Shown: positions 46,486 through 59,480, counted from the stretch's first letter. The stretch: DNA of 64,000 nucleotides from Epiperipatus broadwayi (GCA_028023455.1 JAQFVV010012510.1:1649420-1713419), one strand, 5' to 3'. Program-made: numbers and translations. Notes: generated by a model not told the origin, from the sequence alone.

Positions 46486-47699
46486 TAAATTCAAAGATAA
46501 AAAGCAAATAATCTCACTACACAGATTAATATGTGTTGGTGATAGCACATTCTTTTTTATATATTATAGGAATGATCATATACTAATAACTGCTGCGACG
46601 GCAAGAATGCGGGGAATGGACATTAAGAATTTGCCCTATTCAATTCTCTTAAGTTCCCAAAGAAGATTCGAAGGGACTCCTTTCAGTTAACAGCAAACTG
46701 CTTTCTGCAGTCGCTTATATATGTAATAATAATTAATAATAGAGCGATTTATGCATATCTCAAAATATTTCATATGTATATAATGCACACGCACTTGCGC
46801 AAAAATTTGATTAAGTAAAAGAAAATATTGAAATTATAATTTATTAAATCCATTATATATATATTTAACAATGAGTAGTTTTTAAAGTCGAACAAAAAAT
46901 TTCATTAACATGGGAGGGGGAACAAAATTCAAAAAGATGCGTAGTACATAAGTTACATATTTGAATGCGTAAATGAAAATAATTTGCATATTTAAATAAG
47001 AAACTACACAATTGGTAGATTTTTACCAGAAAATGCGTTATGAATCTTTCAGCTGTTATTTTTCACTCCCTACCCCACACCCCCAATTTACATAATACTC
47101 TTAAATACCAACTTATTTGATAAATACATATGCCATTTCATATTTTTGGCAACATAAAATTATGTAAATGATATCTTTTGTTTGACTTACTTATTTTTGT
47201 TCTGATTTAACTTTGAAAATAGCCGTTGTAATTTTTAAATGTACAGCTGATCATAATATCTATCTATTAAATTTAACTTTAGTTTGTATTGAGTTGTTTT
47301 TTTTAAAAAAATAAATAATACTTTAAAAATTTTCTTCATAAGATATATATGGTTTCTAATTAAGGTAAATCTATTTCTTATTGTACATTCTTATTTGTTT
47401 TATTTACTTTTTTCAACTTCATTTATATTAATGCATAAAATAAAAAAGTCCAGTTAAAGTTTTTTATTTTATCTTATTTTCTATAAGCAATGTTGTATGA
47501 TTAAGACTCTTTTTATATTAGAAGTAGAATATTCATATATTTAAAGAAAACGGAAGTATCGACGTTACATAACTCAGCAGGAGGTAGTTACTTCCATTTC
47601 AATTCCATATATATAAAATTATGATTATTTAATATTATATATACATGGTATAAAGTCAAATGGTAATGTGATGGCAATTTTAACATTTAAGTTAAATAT

Positions 47700-48330
47700 A
47701 ACAGTATAATGTATAAATATAGGGGATTTGAACTCAGACTTTCAAACCACTTTACTATTCATACGATCTCATACTACTGATATATATGACCACACACATG
47801 CAGAAAAGATAAATAATTACCAATATAACTATTTCGTGCTAAACTAGCACTCATCAGTTGGTCCAGATTCCCATCTCCCATACATATATATAATCAATGC
47901 TCAGTTTATATTAAGATAGCAAATCCTTACACTTTAATGGACAGGCTTCAACCTACTCCAATCTCCAACTCTTCAGCCATCCACACCATTGAAAATCTGA
48001 TGATAGAATTCCCAATCCCATGCTGATGTCAATATTGTTGTCATACCCATGTTGACCTGAAGGACAGTATCCATTTAAATACATAGAGGGATGGGCAGAA
48101 TGCAGGCTAAATATATAAGATTTGAAATACCAGGCACTCTTAAACCTAGAGTCTAATTGTAAATATAGGGATTTGAACTCAGACTTTCAAGTCACTTCAC
48201 TATCCACATTATCTCATACTACTGAGACACATGACCACACAAATACAGAAAAGATAAATAATCACCAATATATGTATTTTGTGCTAAACCAGCATTCATC
48301 AGTTGGTCTAGTATGATATATAGTGGATAT
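47700..48330 (-). repeat. HHR repeat family C tandem dimer (C4)
   Basis: Two head-to-tail minus-strand units are about 445 bp apart. Each has the HHR block, then the tRNA-like head with B-box GAGTTCAAATCCC. The unit at 47700-48130 is nearly full length and includes TGGACAGGCTTCAACCTACTC on plus. The unit at 48130-48330 is partial. HHR cores are at 47857-47851 (intact) and 48302-48296 (G12 changed to A). Confidence 0.85.
47820..47861 (-). ncRNA. Hammerhead ribozyme, family C, intact core
   Basis: Read on minus, inner stem I is CCAA (47861-47858) with TTGG (47823-47820). The core is CTGATGA (47857-47851). Stem II is GTGCT/AGCAC around agttt, a perfect 5-bp helix (47850-47836). GAA is 47835-47833, the stem III segment is ATAGTTAT (47832-47825), and H17 = A (47824) gives an ATA triplet. 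All invariant bases are present. Stem III can pair as ATA/TAT. The minimal stem I is 4 bp, and an outer extension was not resolved. Confidence 0.75.
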
Positions 48331-48559
48331 TATTAAAAATACATTTGCAAAATAGTACTATAAAAAACTATATGTTTTGTAAAATAAATTTAATGATTTA
48401 ATACATCTTATTGATACTACATTATAAAGTAATATTTGACATTTTTGTACTATTGCTGGTGTTTTTATTATAAGCAGAGATACATGATTAGCAGATAATT
48501 ATAAGAGTATGATCATTCCATCTTTAGAAAAAAAAATGCACTGATTGTATAAAATTTGT

Positions 48560-49712
48560 GAATTATAAATACACTCACATCTATCATGTATTAAACCTCT
48601 AAGCAGCTGACTTGAATTTTGCAGCATGTTCTTTTAATTCCTTTTACAACATATTTTATTGTTTTGAATAAGTACAACACTTAATTGCAATTATCCAATG
48701 TACTCTATTACCAGGCATATTCTTCTAGTGACAGCAATCAATATTCATTTTTATTACAAAACTTTTATATATATATATAAATTTAAGAAACCAAGCCGAA
48801 TGAAACATGGAAAAATTCCTGATTATATTATAAATAAGCTTAAAGTGGGGAAAAGTTGTTTCCAGTAGCAAACCATAACCAATTTATCTGGCCATACAAT
48901 TTATCTGTTGACAAATGGATATCTGATTAGTCTTAAGTAAAGGATAAACCACATTGCCAATAGTCTGAGGTTTTTTTTTTTCAAATAGCAACCTATCGGT
49001 AATATAACTAGCCACTCAATTAATAGCTAGTAAATGTAAATTTGGCTATTTTTAGTTAGATTGATGAAATAAAAAAAGAAAATACTTAAAATTCTTATTT
49101 AATTAATAATATTTCTGTAGAGTAATTTTCATTACACCATTCTCACACAAGGTAGATATGTATAAGAAAATGTGATTTGGGACAATTAATGATTGCTGGT
49201 TTAGCATGAAATGTGCATTTTGGGGATCATAATTCTTTTTTACAAGTCTATGAACAAATGTTTATGATTACACCTCTTCACAAGGTGCTAAACGTGGATA
49301 GAAATCAGTTTCTATATTGCATAAAAGTAATATGGTGAAAATTACACTACAGAAATATTCTCTAGTCTAATGAGTGATTAATAAAAATTATTATTAAATT
49401 CTCACTATCTGACACTTGATAAACTGATCACTAATGCTTTCTCTTTGTTATTTTTTGAACAATTGAAATTGCCATTTAAAAAAACTGATTTATGTTTTAA
49501 TCTCAGATGTATCAAATAAAAATGAATATTGATTGTTTTCACTGGAAGAATATGCCTGACAATAAAGTACATTGGATAATTGCAATTAAGTGTTGTACTT
49601 ATTCAAAACAATAAAATATGTTGTAAAAGGAATTAAAAAAACATGCTCCAAAATTCAAATCAGCTGCTTAGAGGTTTAATACATGATACATGTGAGTGTA
49701 TTTATAATTATT
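48560..49712. mobile_element. Foldback element with about 190-bp inverted ends
   Basis: The left arm (48565-48770; TAAACCTCTAAGCAGCTGA, TAATTGCAATTATCCAATGTAC) is the near reverse complement of the right arm (49495-49712). The ~730-bp interior includes a damaged family-C HHR block (49185-49235; GATTGCTGGTTTAGCATGAAAT with the CTG of the core lost) and a segment like the foldback at 59110-59480. No transposase. Confidence 0.8.
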
Positions 49713-50299
49713 ATAATTATTATTCGTCAATAATTTATAATAATAATAATTTTTAATGTCTAGTTATTATATAGTTTATCTAAGTAAATATCTCCTAAAT
49801 GTGTTCTCTGCCAATATCATAAAATAAATTTAAGCTCGATTATGAAATGTTAATTTTTCTCATACAGACTTATATATAAATAAATTCAGTTTTCTATACA
49901 ATACAGTTTGAATATAATGATGAAATAATAACTTATAATCATTAATAATATCCATGGTTTAAGACATTATTTTACAACTAATTTCTGTATATCAGTATTA
50001 AAGTTTCCTTTATTTCAATAATATGCATGATGTCACATCAAAATATGGGTGAAAATCTTAATGCATATTCTTGCATTAAATAATTAGAATATATAATTAT
50101 TCCTTTTTTTTTATAAAATTTTAGTTTTGGGATATTCATGCTAGGCCAAATGTTTAATGAAGTCTTGGGGAATATCTCCTGTTTAGATTGTTAGATAATA
50201 CAAATTTGTACATCTTATGTAAAAATTGATGAGTATTATATATATATATTTATAGCCATTTTTCAATAAATTATATGACCATAATATTATCAAAAATTA

Positions 50300-50640
50300 T
50301 AAACTCTTAATTAATTGATAAATTATAAATAAATTGAAATAATAGACAACTTGTTGATATATAACATAATTTAATATCATCTAATCAATTTTCATTCTAA
50401 TATGAACCTTCTCAATGTGACAAAAAATGTTCTACAGCTTTATTTCTAGTAATGACCACTAGAGAGAGTATAAGACTGTAGAACATTTTTTGTCACATGA
50501 TAAATTTTAAAAATGGCATCTTGAGATTTGTTTAAGAATGAAAATCGATTATATGATATTAAATTAAGTTATTTTTCAGAGTTGTCCATTATTTTGATTT
50601 ATTTATAATTTATTCATTGATTAAAATATGTATATATAAT
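50300..50640. mobile_element. Foldback element, about 140-bp arms
   Basis: The innermost perfect arms TGTGACAAAAAATGTTCTAC and complement (50416-50437, 50475-50498 region) enclose a 37-bp loop. Outside them, TAATTTAATATCAT.TAATC.ATTTTCATTC and ATAAATTATAAATAAAT are also inverted (left about 50315-50400, right about 50535-50625). The right arm carries a short extra segment (TTTTAAAAATGGCATC...). Confidence 0.8.
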
Positions 50641-50699
50641 AACTCACAAATATAAAAAAACATTCATCTCATTTCTTTGCTCATTATTACAAAAAGAAG

Positions 50700-51432
50700 G
50701 CATAAGCAATTATTTTATCTAGCGCCGTGTTAACAATTATATTACATTCAAATTTCAGCTTTTCAAGCTAATTGAGCACGCGCCTTTTGAGAGTGTTAAA
50801 TAAATGAATACTTTCCTCTTCAATCCAAGATATAGTATTTATGCAGGAATAAAAAAGATCCTCTTATTCCTATGACTCAAATTCTTTTATATGAGCAAAT
50901 CTGAAGTACTGTTGAGGAGAGCGTGAGTAGAATTCTCACTTTAAATTACTATTTACGATGTTTTTTGACTGAATGACATCGGTGAAATTATTTAGAATTT
51001 ACTAAATGTCATTCTTACTGAAACTTAATTATGAGTAAATAAGCAATTATTTTATCTAGCGCCATGTTTACAATTATATTACATTCAAATATCAGCCTTT
51101 CAAGCTAATTGAGCACGCGCCTTTTGAGAGTGTTAAATAAATGAATACTTTCCTCTTCAATCCAAGATATAGTATTTATGCAGGAATAAAAAGGATCTTT
51201 TTATTCCTACAACTCAAATTCTTTTATATGAGCAAATCTGAAGTACTGTTGAGGAGAGTGTGAGTAGAATTCTCACTTTAAATTACTATTTACAATGTTT
51301 TTTGACTAAATGACGTCGGTGAAATTACTTAGAATTTACTAAATGTCATTCTTATTGAAACTTAATTATGAGTAAATAAGCAATTATTTGCACATGCTCA
51401 ATTATCTTGAAAGGCTGATATTTGAATGTAAA
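50700..51432. mobile_element. Tandemly duplicated TIR element (MITE-2 related)
   Basis: A 338-bp unit starting AAGCAATTATTTTATCTAGCG is repeated at 50703 and 51041 and starts again at 51378. TIR CATTCAAATATCAGCCTTTCA, the same as in the 80-bp MITE at 6556, borders the array, with the reverse copy at about 51395-51430 followed by TA. The two units differ at few positions, so the duplication is recent. No protein is encoded. Confidence 0.8.
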
Positions 51433-51439
51433 AAGAAGG

Positions 51440-52345
51440 CATTTAAAAGAAATCTATAATACAATTTTTAAAACAGTATCATATTAAAGAGATTCTTTGA
51501 TTAATAGTTAGCATATTCATCTGCCATACCTGCAATTTGTATTCAAGTCAGTTAAACCTTGAAATTTTTACAAGATACAAGCAGATCTAATATTTTTCCT
51601 AAGTATACTTATTATAAATAGTACTTAATAATTATCCAATAATAGTCAGCAAATGGTATCTGGATATTCATAAGTAGAGACTATAGATAACAGATTAATT
51701 TGATGTGGATAGATGAGTGTCAATGTTCTGACTATGCAAAACATGATTGTAATTTGAGAAAGCCTTCATTTCTGATAAAAGAAAAGGATCATTTTCTTAC
51801 ATGTAGTGAGCCCATAGTCATTTTTATTTTTTAAATAATATATCCAGTGTTATGGAAACTGAGTATTGTTACTATATATTAATTAATAATAAAACAGTAG
51901 ATAATCCAATATTTTGTAAATGTGGATGTAGTAAGATGCACGATTAACAAATAAAATAGCTGCATATAACAATTGTAGAAAATGGATGATGTTGGTACAC
52001 AGTTATAATCAATAATAATAATAATTTTAGCCTATCCAAATTTTGTGAATGTAATTGCAATTGATATATAATAATAATTAATATTAATAAAACAAGATTA
52101 CATTCAAATTTTGTTAATGTGAGTGCAGTTGAAACACAATTAATAAAACAATAGCATTTCTAGATTTTAGAATAAATAATAATAAACAGACAATCGAAAA
52201 AGAGTATGACCATTCCAACTCCAAAAAAAAAAAAAGGGGGGACAGAGAGATAAACTACTCTAAAACTAAATTTCACAGTGACTATACAAACCAAACTGTG
52301 AACCACATATATATCCACATATAGAATATGTTTGCCCAATTTTCT
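51440..52345. other. Gap with degenerate tandem repeats
   Basis: At 51880-52170 a ~70-100-bp unit (AATTTTGT(G/T)AATGTG(A/G), CAATTGATA or similar, AATAATAAT) repeats imperfectly. No gene. Confidence 0.4.
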
Positions 52346-52349
52346 GTTT

Positions 52350-55300
52350 ATTATTTTACATGTTGTATTTTCATTTCCTCAGCAGAAAACTTTTCTTTCT
52401 GAAATATTTCAGTAATATTGTAGCTTTCCAATGTCTTCTATACCCTGCTGTATCTGTCCAATGGAAACAATTGATTTTGCACTTTTCTAGAATGATTTTG
52501 AGATAATCCTTATAATGTAAATGGTATGTATCTCTCATATAAAACCCATGCCCAAGTTCATCTTGAAACACTCTTTTAGGAAACTTCCATTGTTCATTTG
52601 TTTACCTGTCCAATCCAACAACAATGTAATTTTACAATAGTGGACCAAATAGTAACCCATCCTGCAAGTTGAAGAACATATTGATTGGTTTATGATGGGG
52701 TTTTATTGATTGGTTTTATGATTGGTTTTATTGACTGGTTTTATAATGGGTGGCAGTACTGTATGGAAAGTTTTGCCTATTTATGATGGGGTGTTCTTAA
52801 ATGAAACTTTTCTAATGTCTTTATATTGCTCTGATAGAGCATCCATGTTTCACATCCATACAATAAATTAAGTAAAACAACAGTATTATATACAACTCAG
52901 TTGCAGTAGTTACTTCCCTATACTGAAATAGTCTATTGTTTAACTTGTTAAAAGCAGCAGCACATTGGAGTCCATGTTGGACACCATCTAAGTCCACCCT
53001 TATAAAATTTTCAAAATATTTAAAGTGTTTTACATTTTCAAACTGGTAACCATCCAATCTGAAAATTGCTGAGGATTTTTTTCTGTCACTTGGTAATAAA
53101 GAACTTGAGTTTTTTGAACACTGGTTTTTAAGATTTTTATAAATTGCATTTAAAACAAAAACATTTTGTAAATCTTTTGAACTGGCAGAAATAGCACAGT
53201 GATCAGTATATTGTAAATCCAGAATTCAAGAAGATGAAGATCTCATTTTCCCTTTTAATCAATTCATATTAAAAATTCAACTATCAAACATGTATCATTG
53301 TATTCTGATCCCTGTCTGATTAGGCTGCTATAAATAATTCCAAAGACCATTATCAGAAAAATTGATGGCAAAGTCAGAGAAAGTACACATCCTTGTTTAA
53401 CACCAGTTTTCATTTCAAATGCCTTAGAATTACCACTAGTAGTAATAAACCTTTCTCTCTATATATCATACAGAAGCTGTGTCACGTGAATGGCCGACAA
53501 TCAATTTCAAACAATGCCCTAGACCTGTTCTGTTAACTGAATCAAATGCCTTGATCAAATCAATAAAAGCAATATATAAATCATTCCTTTTTTCATGACA
53601 CTTTTCTTGCATTTTCCTGGCAACAAAAATTATATTTATAGTGCTTCTTGATTCACTAAAACCACATCGAGTCTCTAGTAACCATTCATTTATAACTGGA
53701 AATACTTTTACTGTAGGAGAAAATAATGATATTCCATGATAATTATTGCAACCTTGCCTTTTTTAAAAAATTGGAACTATTAAAGCATCCTGAAGATCAG
53801 ATGGCACAACTTCATGAGTCCATACATTTCTAAAAAAATCCAATATTTTTGAAGCTAATATATCACTACCATATTTTAAAATGTCTCCAAATATTTCATT
53901 AGGACCAGCAACCTTTTTATTCATATGGCTACAAAGAGCTCTTTTGACTTCATTAAGATGAAAAATGCCAAAACTAAATGAGTAGATAAAATGCATATAT
54001 TATTAAAAGTCACCATATCAATTCTTTTATTATTGTTCAAAAAATGGTCAAAATATTCTTCCCATTTATTCAAAATATCATTATCATTTTATAAGAGAGT
54101 CCTGTTGCTGGAATTAAAAGAACTGTGATATCATTTCTCAAGTCCATATGTTGCTTTCAATGCATCACAAAAAAGATGTAGAATGGTCATGATCAGCAAA
54201 TGTCTGTATCTTCTTCATTGTTTTAATCCACCAATCATTTTTAAGCCTTTCTGTCAATCATTGAATTTCCGCTTTTGGATCTTTATTATGATATTCCACA
54301 TTGAATTTATTATCTTGTCAAGCAGAAAATGCCATGTTTCTTTTTAATTAAATGATCATTGTCAGAAATTAAGTCATGGTTCTTTTATTGAATCCAAGAG
54401 TGGGTTTACTTGTACTTATGACTCATTCAGTAAGAGAATTCCATGCTTCAGTAATATGACAATTCTGCAGATCTAAATTACCAATTTTAGTATTTAATAG
54501 CCATTGAAATTTAGTACAATAGTAGATTCTTCAAAAGAATGAACATTAATTTTTTATGATTATGATTTGGAATAATACCTATTTTTAATGCAAATATCAT
54601 TTAAGTCTTAGCACCCTACTCTATGATTTGTCTGACAATATGAACTTGTAGGTGCTCATGCAATATGAACTTCTCTTGTATTTTGTTGTCCTAACAATAA
54701 TATAATCTATTAAATGCCACCATTTTTAGCATAAATGCATATATATTCCTTTGCAGTGATTTTTCTGCCTAAACAAAATGTTTGTGATAGTCAATTCATG
54801 TGTAGTGCATGAATTTAATAATAGCAAACCATTTGAATTTACATTCCCAATACCGTATACTTTTGGCCAAAGTCTACTATCTGTACCAGTATTATGGTAT
54901 GGCTGTAACAATGATATCCAACAAGAAATAAAAGCTTTCTCTGAATTTCCTGAATCTAAGATTGGAGTATAGGTACAGATAAAAATGAGCTGTAGTACCA
55001 TTATGCAAGGCAAGTTTTAATATAATTTATCTTTCATTGATACAATGAGGAATTCCAATAATAGAAGAGATCAAGTTAGAGTTTACAGCAAATCCAATAC
55101 CATGCATTCTTCTTTCCCTGATTGACTTGTCTTTCCAAAAAAAAACTTGTATCCATATATTTATTCTAATAAACTTTCCTCCTCTGTAAGATGGGTTTCA
55201 TTAAGAGCTGTTATATCAATCTTACATATTGATAGTTCTCTAGCACAAATGCATTCCTCCATTTTGGTCTTAGAGTTTGTATCAAGTAAATTTCACACAT

Positions 55301-55480
55301 TACCTGTATTTAGAACAAAATAGATTATATTTGTGATACTTACCTTTATTACTATTTACTATCCTATCACTACTGACCTTATTCTTACCATACTTTTTAT
55401 TTGTGTCACTGGGAAGAGTAATTCATCAGGCATGTGAAATAGGTCATTTTAAGCCATTTTTTTGGCTCTTCCATTTCTGT
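52350..55480 (-). pseudogene. RTE-2 LINE, near full-length but broken
   Basis: On the minus strand, in order: endonuclease start around 55270 (CICARELSICKIDITALNETH, with ITALNETH as the LQETHL motif), more endonuclease with stops to about 54300, and RT fingers at 53996-53763 (EVKRALCSHMNKKVAGPNEI, DLQDALIVPIF). These are followed by a GFRES-like segment, IDLTKAFDSVNR-like motif A, KTGVKQGCVLS (motif B), YTDHCAISA (motif C, YADD decayed) and the C-terminal LDGYQFENVKHFKY and LQCAAAFNKLNNRLFQYREV. It ends at about 52370 with FPKRVFQDELGHG. Multiple stops and frameshifts make it non-functional. It is clearly a different family from RTE-1. Confidence 0.85.
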
Positions 55481-55489
55481 GGTAGGCAG

Positions 55490-56045
55490 GGAGATCCCTA
55501 AATAGGCTGCAAAATTACACTAGTTTTTGCAATTAAAACTCCATCTCACTTAAATCCAGTTCCAAACTTACTCATGATTGAACTGCCTCTAGAAAAGATT
55601 GCTACTAAAGACTGCCAGCCTACTAAGCCTACCCCCATCATTGCTTTCTTAATTTTTGAGGTACTGGACATAAATAAAAGAAATATTGGAATCAGAAATG
55701 CTGTGCGTGAAATTAAAGGATGGAAAGATTGTTGCATAAACACACAATCTCATGGTCATGGTTATTATAAGTAGACATCTGATGACATGAGGATTCACAA
55801 TGACCAGGTCCTACAATAACATGTGACTAAAGGAAAAAAATAGAGAGAGAAAAGACTATTTGTATTGGGACAGTCTTTGATAAACCAACATCCTATCTTT
55901 CAAGCAGCAGGATGTTTTGGTCAGGTATTGCTTATTTGATATTCACAGTTGGCCTTTGTGTATAAAGACCATTCCACTATGCCACATTTATAATCCATTG
56001 GTAACCTGAGGACAACACCTGATGGATTTTAGTAAATGGATTTCA
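55490..56045. other. Gap; overlapping short frames
   Basis: 55574-55774 (plus) opens 66 codons (IELPLEKIATKDCQPTKPTP...) with natural-looking composition but no family I recognise, and no splice or promoter signals that I trust. It may be the 5' part of the RTE-2 copy or unrelated DNA. Confidence 0.3.
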
Positions 56046-56049
56046 CTAA

Positions 56050-56420
56050 TACACAATATTAACTATGTAATTAGAATGGATTTGAATCTAGATTATCAAG
56101 CTTCCTTAGGTCATCCACCCCATCTTATACAACTGATACATGTAACCATACATGCAAAAATGTAAATGATCTCCAATATACATAATTCATGCTGAACCAG
56201 CATTTATCAGTTTGTCCAGATCATCATTTCCCACACACACGTGTATAATCAGTGCCCAGTTTTTTATTAAGATAGCAAATCTACACACTTTACTAGGAAG
56301 ATTTCAATCCTCTCCACTCTTCAACTCTTTAGCTGTTAATATCATTGAAAATTTGATGATGGCATATTCAAAGCCCTTTTGCCAATTTTGTTGTCAGGCG
56401 CATGTTGATCATAAGTCATT
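56050..56420 (-). repeat. Family C repeat, diverged (C5)
   Basis: Minus strand: HHR block CTGATAA, ATGCT-ggttc-AGCAT, GAATTATGTATATTGG (G8 mutated, A14/A15 changed), then a tRNA-like head with GATTCAAATCCA. Inactive. Confidence 0.65.
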
Positions 56421-56429
56421 TCTGATCCC

Positions 56430-57365
56430 TCATAGTAGCATAGCTATAATTTTGAAAATGTCAATGCACAATAGTAATTGTTATATAATAATTAATATAC
56501 AATACTATTATATATCCAGGAATTTGAGATATGTGTGTAATTTTCTGTCACATAAAGTATTCACTCATGTTGGGAATTGATAACAACATAGGGTAAAAAC
56601 GCTGCTTTAAAAAGCTTTCAAGTATATTTCTTAAGAATAAATTATTTTTCTCTGTTTATTAAATTCCAATTTTTTATTTCTATTCACATATATTTTGATT
56701 TTGAAAATTATAATAAATTTTATTTCTCCTTTGTAATTATTTTTTCCCTGTTTGAAAATAGACACAACATTAAACTTGGCATTTTAACATTATAGACAGC
56801 AAAAACAAATATATGCCTCTCTAATAGATTTAACACAAATAAGCAATTTATACATGACTACTGATAAAACTAATTTGTTGCTCAGTATCTGAAAACAGAA
56901 CAAGTAATAAATAAATGAGAGTTTATATATTTAGTATAAAAGAATATTTTTAAAATAAGATTAAACAGTTAAAATGTATAATGAATGTCCTTTAAACCTT
57001 ACCCAACTTATTTTGGGATGAATCCAGATAATACTGTAATCATGAATTATATGGTTCAAAGTAACATTGAGTGACATTATATAAATAGTAGTTTTTAGGT
57101 ATCCCCATAATATTGTAATGCAAGTTTACATTTTAATGAATCTTTAATTTAATTTAATAGCAGATATAATCAGAATATAGGATCAGTTCTAAAGAGTAAA
57201 TTCTTTTTAAACAATTTAGTGAACATTTTTTTACATTATGTTCGTAAAAATGAAAAAAATATATATATATATTCGTTTTTGCAAATATATTTTTATTAAT
57301 ACATATATAGTATTTTCATAATTACTAATGTTTTTTGAAGCTATGAAAACCCATGTGCAATAGAG
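56430..57365. other. Gap with no recognised feature
   Basis: AT-rich, no gene seen. Confidence 0.5.
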
Positions 57366-57369
57366 ACAG

Positions 57370-57560
57370 AACTCTTCATACAGTACTGCCACCTAGTGCA
57401 AGCCAGAGTAATCAATGAAACCAAGATTTGTGCATAAAATCCCTATCTAGTGCCTACTCATCCAATATCCCCGGACTACTTTCTAGCTTTTGGCTTTCAT
57501 CAGTGATCTTTGGATTTGAGATTAGGATGGTGATCATGTGATGTTTAGTGATTTAACACT
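57370..57560 (-). repeat. HHR repeat family A copy A3
   Basis: Minus strand: CTGATGA (57503-57497), AGC-caaaa-GCT hairpin, GAA (57483-57481), AGTAGT, C, CGGGGATATTGG. The core is complete and the triplet is GTC, but stem III (ACTAGT in the family) has a mutation and stem I pairs poorly. Confidence 0.65.
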
Positions 57561-58159
57561 CAGGTGGTGAGAAAATAGAACATTGTTTTAATATAATATT
57601 AGTAAAAGTACAGAGATAAGTGCTTTATTAAATCTTAAATAATATTAATACTTTCATCAGTTTTATTTATTTAAAAATGTTTTAAATAATAATTTTTCTC
57701 AAAAAATAATTTATTTTTGCTATATACTTTATTCACACTGAAAGCTACATAGAAAAAAAATTATATATTTTAAGTATGACTTAGGTTACATTTAATATTA
57801 TAAACAAAAGTTAAGAGATTACTTTTTTTTATTCCTGCCAACTTAAGTAAATAAAATTGTATTAATTAGATGAATAGTGAATATCAAATAAATATGGTTA
57901 AGCTAATGAAATAATGTATATTTATTAGTAGTATTTTGATTAGTTTTTTATTCTTATTTATTTATTTTAATGTAAAATAATATTAATAAATAATAACATC
58001 ATAAAAAAATTATCTTCATACAGACAGCAGTTTTTATATTTTATGAAGGATTTTTGTAGTACCACATGGTAAAGATTCCTGTATTTTTATTCACTTTATT
58101 TGATACTATATACATCCATATTTAATTTATAACTATTTTTATGGGCATCATTTAATTTA

Positions 58160-58520
58160 ATCATCACATGATCACCATTTCTTATGCTTGCTTATAACTG
58201 TTATTAAAACAGGCAAAAACTCACTATACATATTGCCACACTGCAATCTAGAGTAATGAATGGATGCCAGAAGGCTTGTGCATAAAATCCCCATCTAGTG
58301 CCTACTCATCCAATATCCCCCGACTAGTTTCTGGCTTGTGGCCTTTGTCAGTGAAAAGCCTTAGATCTGAAAGCACTGCACCTAGATCTTAGGATCTAAT
58401 AAGCCTTCTGGCATCCATTGATTATTTTAGCTTGCAGTGTGGCAATTTATATAGTGAGTTTCTTCCTGTTTTAATAACAGTTATAAGCAAGCATAAGAAA
58501 TGGTGATCATGTGATAAACA
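58160..58520. repeat. HHR repeat family A foldback (A4)
   Basis: The ends TCACATGATCACCATTTCTTA (58165) and its complement (58495-58515) and ~100 bp inward are inverted (TTATGCTTGCTTATAACTGT, AAAACAGG, GCCACACTGCAA). The minus-strand HHR block inside reads CTGACAA, AGGC-cacaa-GCCA, GAAACTAGTCGGGGGATATTGG. Stem III ACTAGT is palindromic and the triplet is GTC, but G8 is changed to A. Confidence 0.75.
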
Positions 58521-58734
58521 CCAATCCTGCCTTATAGGATATTGGTGGCTATGATTATTAAATAACCATAGGATAATGGTGGATATGGTTATTAAAGAAC
58601 CAAAGACACTAAAATGTATAGATATTGAACTGAGTACAGATCTATATGACTATATAAGCTGATGGGCTTGGATTAAAAATATTAAGGTGTTTTGAATTTA
58701 AGACTCATAGTTTTGTAGTTAAATAGAGATAAAA

Positions 58735-58945
58735 GGTGACTGCTGGAGGGTTGCATTAGATCCTAAGATCTAGGTGCAGTGCTCTCAGATCCAAGGCTCC
58801 TCACTGATAAAGGCCACAAGTGAGACACTAGTCTGAAGATATTGGATGAGTAGGGTCTAGATGGGTATTTTATATACAAGCCTTCTGGCATCCACTGATT
58901 ACTCTAGCTTGCAGTGTGGCAATATGTGTAGTGAGTTTTTGCCTG
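58735..58945 (+). repeat. HHR repeat family A copy A5
   Basis: Plus-strand copy: CAGATCCAAGGCTCCTCACT, CTGATAA, GGCCACAAGTG, GACACTAGTCTGAAGATATTGG. G8 and A13/A14 are changed, so it is inactive. It shares TTCTGGCATCCA and CTTGCAGTGTGGCAATAT with A4. Confidence 0.65.
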
Positions 58946-59109
58946 CCACCATTTAAGTTAGAAGTCATAATTAGTAACTGTTTTTCAACCTGCAATTTGT
59001 CACTCTCCTTTGTTATATTTTGTTTTATGCCTAGCTATTTTTTAAAAAATTATAAGTAAGATTTTTTTTTTGATAAAAATTAATTACTTAATTCTTTAGT
59101 TAATAATAT

Positions 59110-59480
59110 TTCTGTAGTATAACTTTCCCTACACTCCTCTGATGCAAGCTAGAGACTGTTTAACACGTTGTGGCAGGGCATAATCATAAACATATGATCA
59201 AATTCTCTTGTATAATTTTCACTACAACACTTTCACACAAGGTAGGGACTGGTTTCTATCCATTGTTAACACCTCATGGAGGAGTGTAATCATAAACATA
59301 ACCGAAGACATGTGTTTCATATGTGTTTAATCGTATGTTTATGATCACACCACTTCGCAAGGTATTAAAAGCAAACAGAAACCAATCCCTACCTTGTGTG
59401 AGAATGGTGTAGTGGAAATTACACTACTGAAATATTATTTGTTAAGTGGATAATCTCTAGTCCAATAAATAACGAATAAA
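59110..59480. mobile_element. Foldback element
   Basis: CACTACAACACTTTCACACAAGG through GTGTAATCATAAACATA (about 59218-59302) is imperfectly inverted at about 59333-59445 (TATGTTTATGATCACACC through CCTTGTGTGAGAATGGTGTAGTG). A partial third arm precedes it. Related sequence lies at 49120-49380. Confidence 0.65.

Noticed and set aside
55574-55774. Host gene or processed pseudogene
   Set aside because: Composition is plausible, but there is no recognisable family, splice signal or retrocopy hallmark.
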